NCBI GenBank assembly: GCA_023665325.1
Contig: JAMPED010000042.1
Span: 1 to 11,742 of the forward strand
Length of the DNA stretch: 11,742 bases
DNA from: Acetobacter sp.
Lineage (GTDB): Bacteria; Pseudomonadota; Alphaproteobacteria; RF32; CAG-239
Direction: 5' to 3'
Shown: positions 1-5,466 of the stretch, piece after piece
Position numbering within the stretch: position 1 is the first letter of the stretch
Layout of the letters: every line of letters begins with the position of its first letter
Position numbers and translations under genes: made by a program
Notes under the pieces: generated by a model
Database searches by the model: none
Seen by the model: the letters and a program-made list of their open reading frames with translations, nothing else
Told to the model about the DNA's origin: nothing

Positions 1-55
1 TTTAATATGTCATCGCTCTGAGCGTAGCGAAGTCAAGCGATCTCGTGAGAGTATG
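1..55. repeat. Dispersed repeat module A, copy 1
   Basis: This 55-bp stretch is identical to 174-228, and its beginning recurs at 11710-11742. It contains short palindromes such as CGCTC next to GAGCG and TCTC-GT-GAGA. The element is cut by the left window edge, so its true left boundary is not visible; the other copies are preceded by tttgtttct. No coding potential is apparent. Confidence 0.85.
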
Positions 56-76
56 AGTGACACGGTGTGGAAGGGA

Positions 77-122
77 GATCCCTTGACTCGGGCAGCGGGG
101 CTGGCTGCCCGAGAGGGATGAC
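77..122. repeat. Hairpin repeat H1 (conserved outer stem, variable inner stem)
   Basis: The outer stem ATCCCT (78-83) pairs with AGGGAT (114-119). A 3-nt TGA bulge (84-86) follows, then a 10-bp inner stem, CTCGGGCAGC (87-96) with GCTGCCCGAG (104-113), around a 7-nt loop. The borders GATCCCTTGAC and GAGGGATGAC are shared with H2, H3 and H4, while the inner stem is unique to this copy. It lies between two copies of module A. Confidence 0.85.
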
Positions 123-164
123 ACAGAGAAGCGAGAGGGATGACTGAGAGAAGAGAGTATGTTT

Positions 165-228
165 TTTGTTTCTTTTAATATGTCATCGCTCTGAGCGTAG
201 CGAAGTCAAGCGATCTCGTGAGAGTATG
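165..228. repeat. Dispersed repeat module A, copy 2
   Basis: Positions 174-228 are identical to 1-55. The preceding tttgtttct (165-173) is shared with the copy at 11701-11742. Immediately to the right, 234-250 resembles the right arm of the CGTCATTGCGAG element (4506-4522), so several repeat modules are joined here. Confidence 0.85.
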
Positions 229-258
229 GGTGGCAGCGCTCGCAATGACGAGGGAGGA

Positions 259-290
259 TGAAAAAAGCGCTCGATTGTTGTCGGGCGCTT
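259..290 (-). terminator. Intrinsic terminator of the alpha/beta hydrolase gene
   Basis: A 10-bp stem (265-274 with 281-290, one G-T pair) encloses a TTGTTG loop. On the minus strand it is followed directly by a run of six T (complement of 261-266). It lies 28 bp past the hydrolase stop codon. This is a textbook Rho-independent terminator. Confidence 0.85.
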
Positions 291-317
291 AGAGGTTATT
301 GCTGAGAGGAGAGATGG

Positions 318-1139
318 CTATTCGTCGTCGAAGTCGTCATCTTCATCGCCGAAATCGTCGTCGTAATCTTCCTCATCATAATCTTCATCGTAATCCTCAT
401 CATCGAGCATATCGTCGTCTGGTTGCCCACCTTCTAGCATTAACTGTTCGGCAATTTCAGACTTTTTACGTCTGCCACGACGTTTTTTGGCGGGGGCTTT
501 TTTGGAAAGCGCGCCGATTACATAATTACCGACGACTTTGTACAAATCTACCAAGTGACCATTATACATATGGTCGCCGTCTTCAATCATTGCGAAATCA
601 ACGTCAATATGGCGCTGGGTGTTTAAACGCATTGCAAGCTCAGAAACGAGGTGCGGTTCGCCAATATCATCTTGTCCGCCTTGAATAATCAATCCGGAAG
701 TTGGGCAAGGGGCTAAGAAACTGAAATCTTTTTCATTTGCAGGTGGAGAAACGGCAATAAAATTGTTAATATCTGGACGGCGCATCAACAATTGCAAGCC
801 AATCCACGCACCAAATGAATATCCGGCAATCCAGCACTGACGAGCGTCAGGGTTATTGGCCTGTAGCCAATCTAGCGCCATTGTTGCATCAGAGAGTTCG
901 CCGGGACCATCTTCAAACGTGCCCTGTGAACGTCCGACTCCGCGGAAGTTAAACCGAAGCACAGAAAAGCCAAGGTCTTTAAAGCAGCTGAATAAGGCAT
1001 AGGCTACTTTGTTATTCATTGTCCCACCATATTGCGGATGGGGGTGTAAAATTAGCGCGACAGGAGCATCTGGGCGTTTGGCTTTATGATAACGTCCTTC
1101 TAGTCTGCCGGCGTGTCCGTTTATGATTACTTCAACCAT
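318..1139 (-). CDS. Alpha/beta hydrolase (COG2945-like) with basic-acidic tail
   Basis: The protein has 273 residues. Positions 1-210 look like a small serine hydrolase of the COG2945 type: an HPHPQYGGTM segment (32-41), FNFRGVGRSQG (64-73), the nucleophile elbow GYSFG with Ser108, a candidate acid at Asp156/157 in GGQDD, and the catalytic His190 in GDH. The natural substrate is unknown; relatives are generic esterases or acylhydrolases, and no signal peptide is seen, so it is probably cytoplasmic. After the fold comes a basic patch of Lys and Arg (213-226), a short linker, and a very acidic tail (241-273) of Asp, Glu, Tyr and Phe with DYDE-like repeats. That tail is not part of the hydrolase fold. 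The ATG at 1139 has a weak AAGAG ribosome site. The gene is divergent from cysE and has its own terminator just downstream. Confidence 0.9.
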   Translation of the reverse strand: MVEVIINGHAGRLEGRYHKAKRPDAPVALILHPHPQYGGTMNNKVAYALFSCFKDLGFSVLRFNFRGVGRSQGTFEDGPGELSDATMALDWLQANNPDARQCWIAGYSFGAWIGLQLLMRRPDINNFIAVSPPANEKDFSFLAPCPTSGLIIQGGQDDIGEPHLVSELAMRLNTQRHIDVDFAMIEDGDHMYNGHLVDLYKVVGNYVIGALSKKAPAKKRRGRRKKSEIAEQLMLEGGQPDDDMLDDEDYDEDYDEEDYDDDFGDEDDDFDDE

Positions 1140-1159
1140 TGTATACTCTTTTTTTTAAC

Positions 1160-1188
1160 TTGATTTCATCCATAGTGCCGTCTATATT
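1160..1188 (+). promoter_or_regulatory. Sigma70-type promoter of cysE
   Basis: TTGATT (1160-1165), a 17-bp spacer and TATATT (1183-1188) predict a start of transcription near 1195. That would leave almost no leader before the ATG at 1197 but about 44 nt before the ATG at 1239, supporting the latter start. Confidence 0.6.
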
Positions 1189-1238
1189 AGCTTAAGATGT
1201 TTAAATTTTTCCTAATACAAGAGGGAGTTATAACAGAA

Positions 1239-1892
1239 ATGAATTCAAATTTCAAGCAAATTCTTGAAGAACTTGATACTGTGGTGGCAAAAGATCCGGC
1301 AACATCGGGAAGATGGGAGGCTTTTTTATGCTCTTCGGGATATCACGGTATATTGTTTTATCGTTTGGCGCATCGTTTGTGGATGAAAAATTGGCGTTTG
1401 CCGGCACGACTTATCTCTCAATTTGCCCGTTTTTTAACTGGGGTGGAAATTCATCCGGGGGCGAAAATTGGTAAGAACTTTTTTATTGACCACGGGATGG
1501 GGGTTGTTATTGGTGAAACCTCGGAGATTGGCGATAATGTAACGATGTATCACGGTGTGACGCTGGGGGGAACAAACTCTTTTGCTGGGCAAGGCGGAAA
1601 ACGGCATCCCACACTTGAAGATAATGTTGTGGTGGGGGCTGGGGCGCTCATTTTGGGACCGATTACGATTGGGAAAAATGCTAAGGTTGGCGCTAATGCG
1701 ACGGTGGTGAAAAATGTGGCTGCGAATACGACGGTGGTGGGGACTGCAGCGCATAAGACTGAGAGTGCTAAAAGCTGTGACTTTACACCATACGGAATCA
1801 ACGCCAAGGCTGTGGACCCTTACGATAAGCGGATTGAAGCGCTGGAGAAAGAAATTAAGAGATTAAAAGACATAATAAAGAGCAAAGAATAA
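1239..1892 (+). CDS. cysE: Serine O-acetyltransferase
   Basis: CysE transfers an acetyl group from acetyl-CoA to L-serine, giving O-acetylserine, the first committed step of cysteine synthesis in the cytoplasm. From ATG 1239 it has 217 residues, the usual length of the short, Bacillus-type CysE. It has an alpha-helical N-terminus, then a left-handed beta-helix of hexapeptide repeats (about 68-172). Active-site positions are visible: Glu70 in VEIHPGA (Asp in E. coli, Glu common in the short form), His85 in IDHGMG, and His123 in KRHP, with the VTLGGT turn between. The C-terminus (about 197-217) is a Lys/Glu coiled-coil-like helix. An in-frame ATG at 1197 would add 14 residues, but GAGGGAG (1221-1227) and the promoter position favour 1239. 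The stop lies 51 bp from the convergent stop of the next gene, with no clear terminator between. Confidence 0.95.
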   Translation: MNSNFKQILEELDTVVAKDPATSGRWEAFLCSSGYHGILFYRLAHRLWMKNWRLPARLISQFARFLTGVEIHPGAKIGKNFFIDHGMGVVIGETSEIGDNVTMYHGVTLGGTNSFAGQGGKRHPTLEDNVVVGAGALILGPITIGKNAKVGANATVVKNVAANTTVVGTAAHKTESAKSCDFTPYGINAKAVDPYDKRIEALEKEIKRLKDIIKSKE

Positions 1893-1943
1893 GTTTTTGC
1901 GGGTGGTATGGTGGGGAATGCCTAGGGAGTGGGGCATCGAGAG

Positions 1944-3188
1944 TTATCTCTGATTGCTGCGAAAATGGCGCAAAAAGTTTGATATAGGGTTTTTGTAGGT
2001 GATTTTTTGCGGTAAAAAATTGGGGGGAAGTTGTTGTATATCACTTTGTTCCATTTGTTGTTTGTTTTTGAATTTGATATGTTTTACGTGGTGTAAATCT
2101 GTGCCGTGTAGGTTAATGTAGGCGCAGTTTGAAAAGTCTAAATTGCTGGTATAAACGGTGCTTGAGGATAAGTCTATGCGTGAGCCTTCCGCAAAAGTGA
2201 GGTTTGTGTGTGGGGGGATTGTGTTAAAACTTAAATTAACATTTTTGCACCTAGAGATGTCTAAATTGTTAGGAATATTTAGGCAAAAGTGTAGGTCTAC
2301 TACGGAATTTTCTGCAAAAGTGAGGTTTTTTATATGGTGTAAATCGGTGCAGGATATATCGACATCGGAACACATTGAAACATCTAAATCTTCGGGGAGA
2401 TTTTTGTTATTTGAAAGTGATACTTTAGAATTTTTGGCAAAGGTGAAGTTTTTTAAAAAGCTTAAATCTAATGATATTCCGAAGCCCGTCGAAAGGTTTA
2501 TACGGTCACACATTGAAAGGTCTAGGGTTTGTGGAATGTTATTACAATACGCTAATATGACGGTTGAGCCTTTTTTAAATGTCAGATTTTTAACGGGCGC
2601 TAGGTCTGAATGAGAAAAGTTAACTTTTGAGCATTTTGAAACGTCTAAGTTTTCTGGAAGATTTTTACAATGTACTAGGTCAACGGTGGCGTTTTCTGAA
2701 AATATGAAGTGATTGAACGAGGCTAAATCTAATTCGCTTAAATCTACCATTTTATCGCTAAAATAAATAGGGCAGTCTGTTGGGAGTTTGTTTATATTTG
2801 GGCGAACATCGTCTTCACAGGTATAAACTTTTTTGTGGCTTCCTGAGAGATAGCTTGATGATATAGAATCGTACACATTTTTAATTTGAGTTTTTAGTTC
2901 TGATTCGAAATGATGAGTGGCGGCGAGTTGTTGACCAATAGCGAGAATTTCTTTAGGTTGTTCACGGTGGTCAAAGGTTGCTAAGATGACATCTTTATAT
3001 TGAGCTTGCTCTTCTTTGGGAAGGGATACGATGATGTTTAGCATATCTTTGATATTTTTGGGATGATTAGTCATTGAAAGGAGTTCTTTGGCGGTATTGG
3101 GGGTGAATGTTTTTTTACCTTGTTGATATGGGAGAAGAAATACGGCAGTTTTTAGGGGATTTGATGGAGAGGTAATTTTTATGAACAT
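1944..3188 (-). CDS. Solenoid-like repeat protein of unknown function
   Basis: I do not recognise a named family. From ATG 3188 the protein has 414 residues. Residues 1-160 are mixed helical sequence without a signal peptide. Residues 161-370 hold five tandem repeats of 41, 46, 41, 41 and 41 residues, each starting with a [LFI]xF motif. Each unit has two halves: TFxxxSxVxLxxCxNxP, then LDxSxCxxVxLSxxDL. Regular Leu/Val/Ile and Cys/Asn positions suggest an LRR-like or beta-solenoid fold. BspA-type LRR proteins resemble it in style, but the unit length and consensus differ. A short Lys/Arg-rich tail ends the protein. A TTG at 3203 could add 5 residues; the ATG with GAAAG upstream is preferred. 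A binding or scaffold role is plausible; no enzyme motif is visible. Confidence 0.8.
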   Translation of the reverse strand: MFIKITSPSNPLKTAVFLLPYQQGKKTFTPNTAKELLSMTNHPKNIKDMLNIIVSLPKEEQAQYKDVILATFDHREQPKEILAIGQQLAATHHFESELKTQIKNVYDSISSSYLSGSHKKVYTCEDDVRPNINKLPTDCPIYFSDKMVDLSELDLASFNHFIFSENATVDLVHCKNLPENLDVSKCSKVNFSHSDLAPVKNLTFKKGSTVILAYCNNIPQTLDLSMCDRINLSTGFGISLDLSFLKNFTFAKNSKVSLSNNKNLPEDLDVSMCSDVDISCTDLHHIKNLTFAENSVVDLHFCLNIPNNLDISRCKNVNLSFNTIPPHTNLTFAEGSRIDLSSSTVYTSNLDFSNCAYINLHGTDLHHVKHIKFKNKQQMEQSDIQQLPPNFLPQKITYKNPISNFLRHFRSNQR

Positions 3189-3219
3189 TGTTAAAACTTT
3201 CAATGATTATGTTTGAGAT

Positions 3220-3248
3220 AGTGTAGCAAATTTTTGAGGTGGTGTCAA
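3220..3248 (-). promoter_or_regulatory. Promoter of the solenoid-repeat protein gene
   Basis: On the minus strand there is a perfect -35 TTGACA (complement of 3243-3248), a 17-bp spacer, and TACACT as -10 (complement of 3220-3225). The predicted start near 3213 gives a 25-nt leader to the ATG at 3188. Confidence 0.65.
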
Positions 3249-3335
3249 GGGGAGGGGAGAGTTTTTTGAGAGGAGATGGGGGTGCTGGTAGTCGAACTCA
3301 CTCTTGTGAGTTCGAACCATCTTTAGTTCTCGTAT

Positions 3336-3363
3336 AACAAAACCCTGCCTTGGGGCAGGGTTT
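3336..3363 (-). terminator. Duplicate copy of the tRNA terminator
   Basis: The stem of 3340-3349 with 3354-3363 (10 bp, TTGG loop on the plus strand) is identical to the hairpin directly after tRNA-Arg. On the minus strand it is followed by TGTT, giving TTTTGTT with the end of the stem. It would act as a second, back-up terminator. Confidence 0.65.
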
Positions 3364-3368
3364 GTAAC

Positions 3369-3387
3369 TGGTGCACTCGGCGGGGTT
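3369..3387 (-). pseudogene. tRNA-Arg 3' end fragment
   Basis: These 19 nt equal the 3' end of the intact tRNA-Arg at 3543-3561: CCA, the discriminator base, the 3' acceptor strand and part of the T-arm. The rest of the tRNA is absent. It is a by-product of the 104-bp duplication, or a remnant of an insertion at the tRNA 3' end. Confidence 0.85.
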
Positions 3388-3457
3388 GACGTCGCGATGC
3401 TTCGCCTCACTGGCGCTCATTCGCTAACGCTCACCGGCGTTCTTTCGCCCGCCTCTC

Positions 3458-3561
3458 GCTGGTAGTCGAACTCACTTTTGTGAGTTCGAACCATCTTTAG
3501 TTCTCGTATAACAAAACCCTGCCTTGGGGCAGGGTTTGTAACTGGTGCACTCGGCGGGGTT
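3458..3561. repeat. 104-bp direct repeat, copy 2 (abuts intact tRNA-Arg)
   Basis: Same content as copy 1 with a single substitution. Its right end overlaps the last 19 nt of the functional tRNA-Arg gene, so this is probably the parental copy. Confidence 0.9.
3510..3537 (-). terminator. Intrinsic terminator of tRNA-Arg
   Basis: A 10-bp stem (3514-3523 with 3528-3537) is followed on the minus strand by a T-rich stretch. It begins 5 nt after the encoded CCA of the tRNA, a normal position for a tRNA terminator. Confidence 0.8.
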
Positions 3562-3619
3562 CGAACTCACAACCTTCTGATCCGTAGTCAGATGCTCTAT
3601 CCAGTTGAGCTACGAGTGC
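3543..3619 (-). tRNA. tRNA-Arg (anticodon ACG)
   Basis: The minus strand folds into a complete cloverleaf: acceptor GCACTCG with CGAGTGC, D-arm with AGCTCAACTGGATAGAGC, anticodon stem TCTGA with TCAGA around CTACGGA, and T-arm with GTTCGAA. The anticodon ACG, read as ICG, decodes CGU, CGC and CGA. CCA is encoded (3543-3545), giving 77 nt in all. Confidence 0.96.
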
Positions 3620-3632
3620 GTGACTGAAAGTG

Positions 3633-3661
3633 TTTTTAACCTATGATTTTTGAATTGTAAA
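3633..3661 (-). promoter_or_regulatory. Possible promoter of tRNA-Arg
   Basis: On the minus strand TTTACA (complement of 3656-3661), a 17-bp spacer and TAAAAA (complement of 3633-3638) lie just upstream of the tRNA 5' end at 3619, leaving a leader of about 7 nt. The surroundings are very AT-rich, so chance matches are likely. Confidence 0.4.
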
Positions 3662-3732
3662 GTGTTTTTTTTACTTTTTTTCATTTTTTTTGCTAACTAT
3701 TTATAAACTCATAAGATTTTTTTTGTTTTAGG

Positions 3733-4191
3733 TTATCTTCCGTGCAAATCATTATATCGACTGCGGCCTAAAAACGCTAATGAATCTGCAACCATATTGT
3801 TTGCGGAATCTTTATTGTAATGCCGTTTGTGGGCTTTAACTTTGATGACGGAAATGTTGGTGCTGCGCTTGATTTGATATGCCCAATATTTGCACTCTAG
3901 ATGGTTTAGATATTGTTCTCGGGTTCGTTTTTTCTCTCCTACACCATTGATGATATATTGATAGGCGGTTTGGCTGTCGGTGTAGATGGTGGCTTGTCCG
4001 TGAGTTAAGATGTTGGCAAGTTGAATGGCGAACAACTCACCAGCGTTGGCTGTTCTGCAAGGGACGAACAAGGCGTAGTCACGTCGTTTTTGTCCGTTTA
4101 TAATGACAATTCCGATGCCTGCAATATTGTTTTCTTTGTCAAAACTGGCATCTGTATATGCTTGAATCATCTTTTTAGTCCAATCTTTCAT
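3733..4191 (-). CDS. Type I ribonuclease H-like protein
   Basis: The 152-residue product fits a single RNase H fold. All four metal-binding carboxylates are visible: Asp14 in AYTDASF, Glu52 in AGELFAIQ, Asp72 in IYTDSQTA, and Asp136 in NNMVADSLA; VKAHKRH (118-124) supplies the usual late His. The family cuts the RNA strand of RNA-DNA hybrids, removing primers and R-loops. Whether this is the housekeeping rnhA or an accessory RNase H domain cannot be decided from the sequence. The frame is open to an ATG at 4344, but those 51 extra residues are encoded by hairpin repeat H2 and low-complexity DNA and lack homology to the fold. ATG 4191 was chosen for that reason, although no good ribosome site precedes it; ATG 4170 is also possible. 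Confidence 0.85.
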   Translation of the reverse strand: MKDWTKKMIQAYTDASFDKENNIAGIGIVIINGQKRRDYALFVPCRTANAGELFAIQLANILTHGQATIYTDSQTAYQYIINGVGEKKRTREQYLNHLECKYWAYQIKRSTNISVIKVKAHKRHYNKDSANNMVADSLAFLGRSRYNDLHGR

Positions 4192-4254
4192 CAATAAGTT
4201 GTTGTTTTGGTAGGGCAGTGGTTTATTTTGCAATGGTATGCTCTTGGGGCAGGA

Positions 4255-4287
4255 GATCCCTTGACGGGGCTTTGCCCCGAGGGATGA
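4255..4287. repeat. Hairpin repeat H2
   Basis: The outer stem ATCCCT (4256-4261) pairs with AGGGAT (4280-4285). After the TGA bulge, the inner stem CGGGGC (4265-4270) pairs with GCCCCG (4274-4279) around a TTT loop. This is the shortest of the four hairpins. It lies about 65 bp upstream of the RNase H start codon. Confidence 0.85.
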
Positions 4288-4322
4288 CGGGGTAAGGTGT
4301 GACTGCGTCACCGGTTTGTGGA

Positions 4323-4397
4323 TTGGTGGCAGCGCCACGGGCATAACATTGGCTGCGGCGGGTAGAGAGTGTGATTTTTAACGAGCAGGCTATCTTT
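4323..4397. repeat. Composite repeat, left module (copy 1)
   Basis: It begins with the small palindrome GTGGC-AGC-GCCAC and ends in a 33-bp block (4365-4397) identical to 11499-11531. The order of modules (palindrome, a block containing GGCTGCGG, then the 33-bp block) is the same as at 11466-11531. It contains no coding sequence. Confidence 0.8.
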
Positions 4398-4403
4398 ATT
4401 ATA

Positions 4404-4522
4404 CGTCATTGCGAGGAGTGAAACGACGTGGCAATCCAGCGGGTGAGGGGTTGTAAAGCCTTGCGGCTTTCTGTCTGTGGATTGCCACGCGCTTGTGCCT
4501 TACGGCGGCGCTCGCAATGACG
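4404..4522. repeat. MITE-like palindromic element
   Basis: It is a nested inverted repeat: outer CGTCATTGCGAG (4404-4415) with CTCGCAATGACG (4511-4522), inner CGTGGCAATCCA (4427-4438) with TGGATTGCCACG (4478-4489), and a central AAAGCC-TTGC-GGCTTT hairpin (4455-4470). Repeats with CGTCATTGCGAG and GCAATCCA ends are known as dispersed elements in diverse bacteria. No transposase is encoded; any movement would need one in trans. The half-element at 11552-11615 matches only its left side. Confidence 0.85.
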
Positions 4523-4531
4523 GGAGAGGGA

Positions 4532-4567
4532 GATCCCTTGACGGCTTGCGGGCAAGCCGAGGGATGA
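4532..4567. repeat. Hairpin repeat H3
   Basis: The outer stem ATCCCT (4533-4538) pairs with AGGGAT (4560-4565). After the TGA bulge, CGGCTTGC (4542-4549) is complementary to GCAAGCCG (4552-4559), with the innermost pair probably open. It directly follows the MITE-like element and lies 46 bp past the pagP stop. The bases between it and pagP (4571-4587) form a weak AT-rich palindrome, so the pair may also help end pagP transcription. Confidence 0.85.
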
Positions 4568-4612
4568 CTCTAAAAGAAGTTCTTTTAAATCGCAAAGGTG
4601 GGGGTAGAAAGT

Positions 4613-5158
4613 TTAAAAATCTACTCTTAACCAGCTGAAAAGCACGTTTCCATCATTTTTGACACCTGGAACGTATGCGGCGTTTAATGAAACTTTTTTA
4701 TATGTTAGTGCAGCCATTGGTAATGGTAAAGGCACTGGGATATAAGAATATTCGTGACGTTGGGTTAACCCTAAAGTATAGCCATATCCTAATAACCAGT
4801 TTTCTTTACAATCTAAAGCTTTATTATATAGCCGTGCATAGCCGAACATTGTTTGCATATAACTGTTTGAGTCTTTGAATGCAACGGCATATAGTCCGTG
4901 CCAGTCATTGCCCTCATAGCGGGAAAGACCAAAACCTAAGCCCCACGGCTCTTCATTATACTTCTTAATATGTTCCTTATCGTAAGTCAGGCGATTATGC
5001 CACACACGCAGAGGAAGCATTGCATTCCACGTTCCTTCGTTGTATGTTTGTGTCACATCCTGCTTTAATTCATCAACATAATCACTGATAGCTCCTGCTT
5101 TTGCTTCAACAGCCATCATTCCCATAAAAAATAAAACGGTGCAAATCCGCATCAACAT
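4613..5158 (-). CDS. pagP: Lipid A palmitoyltransferase PagP
   Basis: PagP is an outer-membrane enzyme that moves a palmitoyl chain from a phospholipid to lipid A, which alters outer-membrane permeability and recognition by host defences. The 181-residue product is close to E. coli PagP in length (186) and in several blocks: WHNRLTYDKE (53-62), YNEEPWGLGFGLSR (67-80), WHGLYAVAFKDS (86-97), YIPVPLPLP (139-147) and the C-terminal strand ending in FSWLRVDF. The catalytic residues His54, Asp96 and Ser97 are all present. Residues 1-21 are a signal peptide with an AKA cleavage motif; cleavage there puts the His at mature position 33, as in E. coli. The protein ends in Phe, typical of outer-membrane barrels. 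The ATG at 5158 has AAGGA 9 nt upstream. Catalysis is known for the family, not shown here. Confidence 0.95.
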   Translation of the reverse strand: MLMRICTVLFFMGMMAVEAKAGAISDYVDELKQDVTQTYNEGTWNAMLPLRVWHNRLTYDKEHIKKYNEEPWGLGFGLSRYEGNDWHGLYAVAFKDSNSYMQTMFGYARLYNKALDCKENWLLGYGYTLGLTQRHEYSYIPVPLPLPMAALTYKKVSLNAAYVPGVKNDGNVLFSWLRVDF

Positions 5159-5186
5159 TGTTAATAGTCCTTAAAGTCATTTAAAA

Positions 5187-5214
5187 AGTATAAATTTGAG
5201 CGTTTTTGCGCCAA
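5187..5214 (-). promoter_or_regulatory. Promoter of pagP
   Basis: On the minus strand TTGGCG (complement of 5209-5214), a 16-bp spacer and TATACT (complement of 5187-5192) lie just upstream of the pagP ribosome site. The predicted leader is about 20 nt. No PhoP-type operator is evident. Confidence 0.55.
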
Positions 5215-5228
5215 AACTTAACTTTTTA

Positions 5229-5256
5229 TTTACAGTTCGAGGTTACTTTATATAAA
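5229..5256 (+). promoter_or_regulatory. Promoter of the small lipoprotein gene
   Basis: TTTACA (5229-5234), a 16-bp spacer and TATAAA (5251-5256) place transcription start near 5263, 17 nt before the ATG. It is divergent from the pagP promoter, so the two share a 121-bp control region. Confidence 0.55.
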
Positions 5257-5279
5257 ATAACCAAAATTGCAAGGAAAAA

Positions 5280-5402
5280 ATGCGTCTGATTCTAATTTTT
5301 TGTCTAGTTATCTTACTAAGTGCTTGTCAAGCGAGTGGAACAGCTACAGGACGAGGGCATTCGGCTAATTTTTTTGCGGATATTTTGCGGTTGGAATTTT
5401 AG
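5280..5402 (+). CDS. Small lipoprotein, 40 residues
   Basis: This short frame starts at ATG 5280 with AAGG (5271-5274) at good spacing and ends at TAG 5400-5402. The product begins MRLILIFCLVILL and has a lipobox LSAC with Cys16 as the lipidated residue, leaving a mature peptide of 25 residues (CQASGTATGRGH... to LRLEF). The residue after Cys is Gln, not Asp, so outer-membrane sorting would be expected under E. coli rules. The family is not recognised; entericidin-like small lipoproteins are comparable in size only. It is divergent from pagP and 64 bp upstream of a small membrane protein gene. Confidence 0.75.
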   Translation: MRLILIFCLVILLSACQASGTATGRGHSANFFADILRLEF

Positions 5403-5466
5403 TTTTGGGGTTTCTCTTGACAATCATCCTTTTCTGCCTTACATATTACAATGAAGGAGATATAAT

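Larger units (their letters stand above)
3284..3387. repeat. 104-bp direct repeat, copy 1 (carries tRNA-Arg 3' fragment)
   Basis: It matches 3458-3561 with one mismatch (C at 3303, T at 3477); the unit-to-unit offset is 174 bp. Contents from left to right: a perfect 10-bp palindrome (TCGAACTCAC and GTGAGTTCGA around 4 nt), a terminator hairpin (3340-3363), and the last 19 nt of tRNA-Arg including CCA (3369-3387). The identity stops inside the tRNA T-arm. The 70-bp spacer 3388-3457 is a GC-richer stretch with repeated GCTC/CGCC words and no gene. Confidence 0.9.

Noticed and set aside
1..300. Possible insertion sequence at the left edge
   Set aside because: No transposase reading frame or long terminal inverted repeats; only short palindromic modules are present.
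299..688. Plus-strand frame of 129 codons rich in Arg and His
   Set aside because: It is the antisense of the hydrolase tail; its composition simply mirrors the Asp/Glu codons of the real gene.
2158..2613. Plus-strand frame of 151 codons
   Set aside because: It lies opposite the repeat region of the solenoid protein and inherits its periodicity from those repeats; no ribosome site.
3207..3410. Minus-strand frame of 67 codons next to tRNA-Arg
   Set aside because: It runs through the duplicated tRNA terminator and tRNA fragment, has no ribosome site and shows no protein-like pattern.
3284..3561. Two near-identical direct repeats considered as a CRISPR-like array
   Set aside because: The units are 104 bp, only two, and contain a tRNA fragment and terminator; this is a duplication, not an array.
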